From: Pedobacter foliorum
GTDB taxonomy: Bacteria > Bacteroidota > Bacteroidia > Sphingobacteriales > Sphingobacteriaceae
Reading direction: 5' to 3'
Assembly: GCF_013266735.1 (NCBI RefSeq)
Contig: NZ_JABSNU010000003.1
Span: 496,001-560,000, forward strand
Length of the DNA stretch: 64,000 nucleotides
Shown: piece after piece, positions 36,082-42,228 of the stretch
Layout of the letters: every line of letters starts with the position of its first letter
Numbering within the stretch: position 1 is the first letter of the stretch
The notes under the pieces: generated by a model
Databases searched by the model: none
Seen by the model: only the letters and a program-made list of their open reading frames with translations
Told to the model about the DNA's origin: nothing
Position numbers and translations under genes: made by a program

Positions 36082-37218
36082 ATGAGAATTTATCTAGACA
36101 ATGCTGCAACCACCCAACTTGACAAAGAGGTTTACAAGGAAATTATTCCTTACCTGTTGGAGTATTTTGGCAATCCATCATCTCATCACGAAGATGGTAG
36201 AATTGTAAAAAGCGCCATCGAAAATGCCAGAAATACCATCGCCAATCTTTTAAATACGGCCCCAAATGAAATTATTTTTACAAGTGGTGGTACGGAAGCT
36301 GATAATACTGCGATCTTATCGAGTGTGTATTCTGAACAGGTAAAACACGTAATTACTACTCCGTTTGAACATCATGCGGTCTTGCATACACTAGAAGCGC
36401 TTAAGAAACGCGGTGAAATATGTCTTAGTTTTATAAATACTGATGATAAAGGAAATCTTGATATTGAGCATTTAGAACAACTATTGAAGAATAAAGATCG
36501 TTCTCTTGTGTCGGTAATGCATGCTAACAATGAAATAGGGAATTTAAATAACATTGAATTGATTGGTCAGCTCTGTTGTAGCAATAAGGCCATTTTTCAT
36601 TCGGATACAGTTCAAACCATTGGGCATTATCGCCATGATCTTTCAAAACTGAAAGCACATTTTATAGCTGCCTCGGCACATAAATTTCATGGGCCGAAAG
36701 GAGTAGGCTTTATCTATTGCAAAAACGGAATACAGCTTTCAAAATTGATTCATGGGGGATCTCAAGAGCGACGACTACGTGCCGGAACGGAAAATATTCA
36801 TGGGATTATTGGTCTGGCAAAAGCTTTGGAGATTGCTTACCGCGATATTGATGAGCACGGAAAGTATATACAGAAATTAAAAGACAGGATGATCTTTAAA
36901 TTGAAAGCTGAAATTGATGGCGTGCAATTTAACGGGAATTCAGCCGATGCGGATAACAGTCTTTACACCGTATTAAGTGTTAGCTTACCACAACATGAAG
37001 GTGCCGAAGATTTGCTTGGGTACTTGGACAGGAATAATATTTCAGTTTCAGGAGGGAGTGCTTGTGCTACAGGTTCAGCATCGCATGTGCTAAAAGCAAT
37101 TAATGCAGACCCTTCCCGACATACCGTACGCTTTTCGTTTAGTAAGTATAATACAATCGAAGAAATAGATTACACCGTTGAAAGGCTCTCTGCAATATAC
37201 AACCCCGTAAATGTATAA
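36082..37218 (+). CDS. Cysteine desulfurase (NifS/IscS family)
   Basis: PLP enzyme that takes sulfur from cysteine as a persulfide, giving alanine. The 378 residues open with IYLDNAATTQLD, hold the PLP-lysine motif ASAHKFHGPKG and the active-site Cys loop SVSGGSACATGS near residue 328. No iscU, iscA, sufE or thiI-like partner lies nearby, so it may serve thiolation or sulfur recycling rather than bulk Fe-S assembly. It is expressed behind a dyad operator and a SAM-I riboswitch, with a strong Shine-Dalgarno. A structured RNA candidate lies 17 bp after the stop. Confidence 0.95.
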   Translation: MRIYLDNAATTQLDKEVYKEIIPYLLEYFGNPSSHHEDGRIVKSAIENARNTIANLLNTAPNEIIFTSGGTEADNTAILSSVYSEQVKHVITTPFEHHAVLHTLEALKKRGEICLSFINTDDKGNLDIEHLEQLLKNKDRSLVSVMHANNEIGNLNNIELIGQLCCSNKAIFHSDTVQTIGHYRHDLSKLKAHFIAASAHKFHGPKGVGFIYCKNGIQLSKLIHGGSQERRLRAGTENIHGIIGLAKALEIAYRDIDEHGKYIQKLKDRMIFKLKAEIDGVQFNGNSADADNSLYTVLSVSLPQHEGAEDLLGYLDRNNISVSGGSACATGSASHVLKAINADPSRHTVRFSFSKYNTIEEIDYTVERLSAIYNPVNV

Positions 37219-37235
37219 TGAGCTTAATGGTAAAT

Positions 37236-37325
37236 ATTAACATCCTGGCTGTGTAGATTGCGTGGCTTTATGCAATGGTGGAAAGTTCATTCAGCTCGCT
37301 TTCTGCAACATGCCGGGATGTTAAT
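37236..37325 (+). ncRNA. Candidate three-way-junction RNA, unknown class
   Basis: P1 pairs 37236-37249 with 37312-37325 (14 bp, one G-U). Inside, ATTGCGT (37257-37263) pairs with ATGCAAT (37270-37276) and GTGGAAAG (37278-37285) with CTTTCTGC (37299-37306). The four wobble pairs are only compatible with RNA made from the + strand. It lacks a T run, so it is not a simple terminator. I recognise no known family. A small palindromic mobile-element remnant is the main alternative. Confidence 0.45.
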
Positions 37326-37391
37326 TAATAATGGATAACAATATACAATAACGGACAAAAGATAAGTTGATTATAACAGAAAAAATAAATA

Positions 37392-37523
37392 CTACTAAAT
37401 TAGTAGATTTTTTTTGAATTGTTATTTCTAAGCATTACCTTTACATCAATCTAATAAACTCCACCACTTAGTAGATGATTTTTATTGACAACATCTAGTA
37501 ACTCCACCATTAATAGATGATTT
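37392..37523. repeat. Operator copy followed by two split, tandem copies
   Basis: A perfect CTACTAAATTAGTAG dyad at 37392-37406 is followed by two direct repeats, 37451-37481 and 37495-37523, in which the same half-sites (CTAATAAA or CTAGTAA, and TTAGTAG or TAATAG) are separated by CTCCACCA plus C or T. A weak promoter (TTTG 37413-37416, TACCTTTA 37436-37443, 19 bp spacing) lies between. The gap 37219-37732 otherwise holds the RNA candidate, the tiny ORF and the hairpin listed separately. Confidence 0.55.
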
Positions 37524-37572
37524 ATAAAGTTTTCTAAAAAATGATTTTTAGAAATATAAATTGACTAGTGAT

Positions 37573-37611
37573 ATGAAAAATTTAAAATTCTGTTGTTGTA
37601 TGTGCATGTAG
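37573..37611 (+). CDS. Cys/Met-rich tiny ORF (12 codons), putative leader peptide
   Basis: Reads MKNLKFCCCMCM then TAG: four Cys in six residues at the very end. It lies between the operator array and the two TlpA-like genes, ending 121 bp before the first. Together with the similar Cys-tailed ORF at 52436 this argues against chance. It is too short for homology; I infer a regulatory leader peptide in which translation through Cys codons (or metal binding by the nascent peptide) is sensed. No ribosome-binding sequence is obvious, which is normal for this group. Confidence 0.5.
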   Translation: MKNLKFCCCMCM

Positions 37612-37650
37612 CTTCTACAGCATTCCCTGATTGATTTTCTTGAATTTATT

Positions 37651-37680
37651 CGTCAGAATTTAATAGCCAGGCTATTGACG
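37651..37680 (+). promoter_or_regulatory. Hairpin between the Cys leader ORF and the TlpA-like gene
   Basis: CGTCA (37651-37655) pairs with TGACG (37676-37680), enclosing ATAGCC/GGCTAT. There is no T run, so it is not a classic terminator; it may be a leader structure influencing translation of the gene at 37733. Confidence 0.35.
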
Positions 37681-37732
37681 CAGGAATCCTTATGTCCAAA
37701 ATTCTCCTAAACAACCTAAAAAACCCTATACA

Positions 37733-39055
37733 ATGAACTTAAAAGATTATTTATTTAAAGCTAAATGCCTGTCGGCAGGTATTTTATTAAGCGGTGCAGC
37801 ACTTGCAGGCACCAAGACCGGACCTGTAAAATTTATTAAAGAAGGTGTCTGGCGTGGTGTATTTACAGTGAGTGAATCGCAGGTTCCATTCAATTTTGAG
37901 CTTAAAGGGAAAGACCCCCAGCATGCGGTATTCACACTTTTAAATGGTACACGTCGCGATGATTTCCACGTAGAGTTAATTGGTAAAGATTCCATATTTG
38001 TTAAAATGAATACTTACGATGCCGCTTTGGTAGCCAAGATAGAAGATGATGGCAGACTGACAGGTGAGTATCGTAGCCTTGTGCCAAATTTTAGAGGAAA
38101 TGCACTCCCTTTTACCGCAGAGTATGGCAAAGGATATCGCTTTGTTGAACCAGGTAAAGATGTAGCTCCAAAAGCCGATTTAACAGGAAAATGGGAGCTT
38201 AAACTATATAGTAAAGAAGCGGTTCCTGCTTCAATTGCAGTACTAAAACAGACCGGAAACAAACTTACAGGCGTGGTGATGACTGTTGTTGGAGATAGTC
38301 GCGAAATTGAAGGTACAGTACAAGGTGATGAATTTGCATTATCTGGTTTTACAGGCCCTAGCCCGTTTATCATTAAAGGTAAAATAAATGAGGACGGAAG
38401 TCTTTCAGGAGAGCAGGGGTTTGGAATTTATAAGAACATCAAATTTGATGCAACTAAAAATAATGTTGCAGACTTACCCGATCCTTATAAACTAACCTTT
38501 TTAAAAGAAGGCTATAAAAAGCTCGACTTTACTTTTCCAGATTTGAAAGGCAACTCTGTTTCGCTAAGCGATGACAAGTATAAAGGTAAGGTGGTAATTG
38601 TAGAGATTATTGGTACTTGGTGCCCTAACTGTACTGACCAAACTGTGTTTTTGTCGCCATGGTTTAATAAGAACAAAAAACGTGGTGTAGAAGCCATAGC
38701 AATAGGTTTTGAACAAAAAGATAGCTTGGAGTATGCTAAATATACACTAGGAAAATTAAGAGATAAATATGATATCAAGTACGACATACTTTTTGGTGGT
38801 TTGGCTGATAAAAAGCTGGTGGCTCAGAAACTCCCTGCACTTAACAAGTTTATTGCTTTTCCGACAACCATAATTATCGATAGAAAAGGTGAGGTAAGAG
38901 AAATCTACACTGGCTATACCGGCACTGTAACAGGTAAATACTATGATGATTATGAAAAGAAATTTAATAAAGTATTGGATGAATTACTGGCTGAACCAGA
39001 ACCAACAGCAGCACTGAAAACTACGGAGACAAGTAATACCATAAAAGGTAAATAG
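37733..39055 (+). CDS. TlpA-like thioredoxin-fold protein with long N-terminal beta domain (copy 1)
   Basis: Exported thiol-disulfide protein of 440 residues. A signal peptide (about 1-25, ending ALAG) precedes two beta-rich units (about 30-140 and 145-245; VWRGVFTVSESQVPFNFEL and GKWELKLYSKEAVPASI) that resemble lipocalin-type domains, then a TlpA/AhpC domain (about 260-420) with redox motif WCPNC and cis-Pro FPTT. The N-terminal architecture is unusual for TlpA, although Bacteroidota have many extended forms. It is the first large gene after the Cys leader; a closely similar copy follows after 24 bp. Confidence 0.85.
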   Translation: MNLKDYLFKAKCLSAGILLSGAALAGTKTGPVKFIKEGVWRGVFTVSESQVPFNFELKGKDPQHAVFTLLNGTRRDDFHVELIGKDSIFVKMNTYDAALVAKIEDDGRLTGEYRSLVPNFRGNALPFTAEYGKGYRFVEPGKDVAPKADLTGKWELKLYSKEAVPASIAVLKQTGNKLTGVVMTVVGDSREIEGTVQGDEFALSGFTGPSPFIIKGKINEDGSLSGEQGFGIYKNIKFDATKNNVADLPDPYKLTFLKEGYKKLDFTFPDLKGNSVSLSDDKYKGKVVIVEIIGTWCPNCTDQTVFLSPWFNKNKKRGVEAIAIGFEQKDSLEYAKYTLGKLRDKYDIKYDILFGGLADKKLVAQKLPALNKFIAFPTTIIIDRKGEVREIYTGYTGTVTGKYYDDYEKKFNKVLDELLAEPEPTAALKTTETSNTIKGK

Positions 39056-39079
39056 TAGTATAATCATAAAACTTAAACC

Positions 39080-40396
39080 ATGAATAAGAGCAATTTTTTA
39101 AAAGAATTAATACTACTATCGTTGGCTCTGCTTTTCGGTACTACAGTATGGGCCCTGGATAAGAATCCGGTAGGAAAAGTAATTAGAGAAGGAGTTTGGC
39201 GCGGTGTATTTAATGTGAGTGAAACTCAGGTGCCATTCAACTTTGAATTTAAAGGTAAGGATTTGGAACACGGGACATTTACTTTATTGAATGGAACCAG
39301 ACGTGATGATTTCCATGTAACTCGCTTAGGTAAAGATTCGGTTTTTATTAAAATGAATACCTATGATGCGGCACTTGTTGCCAAAATTGAAGACGATGGA
39401 ACATTAAGTGGTGAGTATCGCAGTTTGGTTCCAGGTTTTAGAGGTAATTCGCTCCCATTTACAGCAGAACACGGTAAGAATTATCGCTTTGTTGAACCGG
39501 GTAAAGATGTAGCTCCAGTAGCAAACATTAGTGGCAAATGGGAATTGAAGTTTTATTCGAAAGAACAAGTGCCTAATAAAGTAGCGCTATTGAAGCAAAA
39601 TGGAAATAAGCTTACCGGTGTAATTTTGCAGGTAACAGGCGATAGTCGTGAGTTGGAAGGTACTGTACAAGGTGATGAGTTTGTGCTATCTGGTTTTACA
39701 GGTCCAAGTCCTAAAATTTATAAAGGAAAAATTAATGCAGATGGTACCATTAGTGGTGTAATATCGGCAGGTATTTACGACAATACTAAATTTGATGGTG
39801 TAAAGGATGATAAGGCTGAATTGCCTGATCCGTATAAGCTTACTTTTTTAAAAGAAGGCTATAAAAAGCTTGACTTTACCTTTCCTGATCTTACCGGTAA
39901 ATCGGTTTCTTTAAGTGACGATAAGTATAAAGGTAAAGTGGTTATTGTTGAAATTGTTGGCACCTGGTGCCCTAACTGCACAGATCAAACCATATTTCTT
40001 TCGCCTTGGTTTAATAAGAACCAAAAACGTGGTGTAGAAGCTATTGCTATTGGTTTTGAGCAAAAGGATAGTTTGCAATATGCGCAGTATACACTTGGCA
40101 AATTAAGGGACAAGTATAATGTAAAGTACGACATCTTGTTTGGTGGCCTGGCTGATAAAAAGGTGGTATCTCAGAAACTACCGGCACTTAACAAATTCAT
40201 TGCTTTTCCAACTACGATAATTATCGACAGAAAAGGTGAGGTGCGTGAGATTTATACAGGTTATACAGGCACAGTAACCGGTAAATACTATAAAGAATAC
40301 GAAAAGAAGTTTAACGATTTGTTAGATGTATTGATTGCTGAAGAAGCGCCTTCAAATGCATCAATAAAATCTGCAGAGACTTTAAAAGGTAAATAA
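39080..40396 (+). CDS. TlpA-like thioredoxin-fold protein with long N-terminal beta domain (copy 2)
   Basis: Tandem paralogue of the preceding gene, 438 residues with the same signal peptide, two beta units and C-terminal WCPNC thioredoxin domain; long stretches around the redox motif are identical. Differences cluster in the signal peptide, the second beta unit (GVISAGIYDNTKF versus GEQGFGIYKNIKF) and the C-terminal tail. Nucleotide divergence at third positions is considerable, so the duplication is not recent. A strong hairpin lies after the stop and may separate it from yceI. Confidence 0.85.
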   Translation: MNKSNFLKELILLSLALLFGTTVWALDKNPVGKVIREGVWRGVFNVSETQVPFNFEFKGKDLEHGTFTLLNGTRRDDFHVTRLGKDSVFIKMNTYDAALVAKIEDDGTLSGEYRSLVPGFRGNSLPFTAEHGKNYRFVEPGKDVAPVANISGKWELKFYSKEQVPNKVALLKQNGNKLTGVILQVTGDSRELEGTVQGDEFVLSGFTGPSPKIYKGKINADGTISGVISAGIYDNTKFDGVKDDKAELPDPYKLTFLKEGYKKLDFTFPDLTGKSVSLSDDKYKGKVVIVEIVGTWCPNCTDQTIFLSPWFNKNQKRGVEAIAIGFEQKDSLQYAQYTLGKLRDKYNVKYDILFGGLADKKVVSQKLPALNKFIAFPTTIIIDRKGEVREIYTGYTGTVTGKYYKEYEKKFNDLLDVLIAEEAPSNASIKSAETLKGK

Positions 40397-40414
40397 CATA
40401 AATCCCTCTCCCCC

Positions 40415-40446
40415 CCCTTGGTGCAAACTTAGGTTTGTGCCAAGGG
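40415..40446 (+). terminator. Strong hairpin, possible partial terminator
   Basis: The 14-base arm 40415-40428 (CCCTTGGTGCAAAC) pairs with 40433-40446 with two wobble pairs and a TTAG loop. It is followed by AATTTAAAA, not a T run, so it may be a processing or mRNA-stability hairpin rather than a full stop. The preceding run of C is notable. Confidence 0.5.
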
Positions 40447-40479
40447 AATTTAAAATCATTAAAAAATTAAATAAAGAAC

Positions 40480-41145
40480 ATGAAAATAATACTAACTCTT
40501 TCTGCAATTACAGCAACTTCATTGCTAATCCTTACAGGGCCTGAAAAACCTAAAAACGCTAATAATTCGGCTTTTTCCGCTAAAAAAATAGCATCTGTAA
40601 AAACACATGTTGTTAAAGCATTGGTGTATAAAGTAGACAATGAAGGCAGCAAATTAACATGGCTGGCAAAAAAAGCCACGGGCGAACATAATGGATCTGT
40701 TAAAGTTAGCAATGGCAGTTTTACCGTAGATAATAATACTTTAAAAACAGGGAGCTTTGATATTGATACCCGTACTATAACTGTCACCGATCTTACTGAT
40801 GAAAGTGCAAATACTAAATTGGTTGGACACCTTAAAAGTGATGATTTTTTTAGTGCAGAGAAATTTCCGAAAGCAAACTTTGTAATCAGCTCAGCCACTA
40901 AAATTACAGGTAATCAATACAATGTTAAAGGTAAACTAACAATTAAAGGGATAACCAATGAGGTTAGCTTTCCTGCTGTGATTGCTGTGAATGGTAAAAA
41001 ACTTACGGCTAATGCCAAGATAACGATAGACCGCACCAAATACGACATTAAGTTCCGCTCTAAGAATTTCTTTGAGAACCTGGGCGATAAAGTCATCTAT
41101 GATGATTTTGATATTGATGTAGCCTTGGTAGCTAACGCTCAGTAA
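40480..41145 (+). CDS. YceI-family periplasmic lipid-binding protein
   Basis: Lipocalin-like barrel that in characterised members binds polyisoprenoids. Signs are KVDNEGSKLTWLAKKATGEHNGSVKVSNG, the conserved 'DTRTITVTDL' and 'LVGHLKSDDFFSAEKFPKANF' segments, and the closing RTKYDIKFRSKNFFENLGDKVIYDDFDIDVAL. The N-terminal hydrophobic stretch (about 4-18) looks like a signal peptide. 221 residues is normal. It sits between TlpA-like genes and a di-haem peroxidase, a grouping that suggests periplasmic redox chemistry. Confidence 0.93.
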   Translation: MKIILTLSAITATSLLILTGPEKPKNANNSAFSAKKIASVKTHVVKALVYKVDNEGSKLTWLAKKATGEHNGSVKVSNGSFTVDNNTLKTGSFDIDTRTITVTDLTDESANTKLVGHLKSDDFFSAEKFPKANFVISSATKITGNQYNVKGKLTIKGITNEVSFPAVIAVNGKKLTANAKITIDRTKYDIKFRSKNFFENLGDKVIYDDFDIDVALVANAQ

Positions 41146-41166
41146 TAGCCCGGTTTAAAAAGAATC

Positions 41167-42123
41167 ATGAAAAGAAGAAATACCATACTTATACTGATAG
41201 CCTTTGTTTTCCTGTTGATAACCCAGTTAAGTTTCATGTCGGGTAGCGACGAGATACAAACCAGGGAGCAACTTGGCAGTAAGCTGTTTTTTGATAATAT
41301 ATTGTCAAAAGACCGGACAATTAATTGTTCGTCGTGCCACAGACCGGAATTTGCTTTTGCTGATACAGCAGTGTTTAGTAAGGGTATTGGAGGAAAATTA
41401 ACATCCCGGAATTCTCCGGGATTAACCAATTTATCCGGTCGAACCCATTTTTTTTGGGATGGCCGTGCCTCATCACTAGAGGAGCAGGCTTTGGGCCCAA
41501 TAACTTCGCCTGATGAAATGGGCTTAACCATTGATGAGGCAATAGAACGACTTAATAATGATAAATTCTATGCAGACGCTTTTAAAAAAGTATTTAAAAC
41601 AGCGCCAAATAAAGATAATTTGTTGAAAGCACTTGCTGCTTTTGAACGGACGCTGGAAACAAATAACAGTCCCTATGACCGCTATATAAATGGAGATGAC
41701 AACGCTATGTCGGAAGCTGCCATACGCGGACGCCTTCTGTTTATAGGTAAAGGGAACTGTAACAATTGCCATTCGGGTGAAGATTTTACAGCTGATAGAT
41801 TTAAAAATATCGGGTTGTATAATGGGAAAACTTTGAATGATGCCGGCAGGTTCAGCATAACAAAGGACAGTACTGTTTTGGGAGAATTTAAAATACCAGG
41901 ATTGCGTAACGTGGCTTTAACAGCCCCTTATATGCATAATGGGAAATTTAAAACGCTACGCAGTGTAGTGGAATACTATAACGATCCGTCTGTGGTGGTT
42001 AAAGATGGTATAAACAGAGACTTATCATTAGATAAACCTTTGAACCTATCTAATCGGGACATGGATGATATTGTAGCATTTTTAGGGGCGCTCACTGACG
42101 ACAGATTCTTGTTGAACAAGTAA
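41167..42123 (+). CDS. Di-haem cytochrome c peroxidase
   Basis: Exported MauG/CcpA-type enzyme of 318 residues. After an N-terminal hydrophobic signal/anchor (about 5-22), two haem-attachment motifs occur, CSSCH (about residue 57) and CNNCH (about 199), and family segments GRTHFFWDGRASSLEEQALGPI, LAAFERTL and TAPYMHNGKFKTLRSVVEYYN are intact. Reduces H2O2 or oxidises a protein partner; partner unknown. It follows yceI by 21 bp. Cytochrome maturation genes are not in the window. Confidence 0.94.
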   Translation: MKRRNTILILIAFVFLLITQLSFMSGSDEIQTREQLGSKLFFDNILSKDRTINCSSCHRPEFAFADTAVFSKGIGGKLTSRNSPGLTNLSGRTHFFWDGRASSLEEQALGPITSPDEMGLTIDEAIERLNNDKFYADAFKKVFKTAPNKDNLLKALAAFERTLETNNSPYDRYINGDDNAMSEAAIRGRLLFIGKGNCNNCHSGEDFTADRFKNIGLYNGKTLNDAGRFSITKDSTVLGEFKIPGLRNVALTAPYMHNGKFKTLRSVVEYYNDPSVVVKDGINRDLSLDKPLNLSNRDMDDIVAFLGALTDDRFLLNK

Positions 42124-42228
42124 GGTACTGATCCGGATTATTAAATCTTAAAACATTGATGACAATACGGGATGCATGCTCAAAAGCATGTAGGGGATAC
42201 CTTTTGTCTAAACTTAACTAAAATCGTA

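Noticed and set aside
37451..37523. Possible start of a CRISPR array (two repeats about 29-31 bases long)
   Set aside because: Only two imperfect copies, 13-base spacer, no cas genes; the repeats are better explained as split operator sites.
42172..42228. N-terminal extension of the TonB-dependent receptor
   Set aside because: It would place 19 polar residues before a normal signal peptide; the ATG at 42229 is a better start. The extension also has no Cys-rich character.
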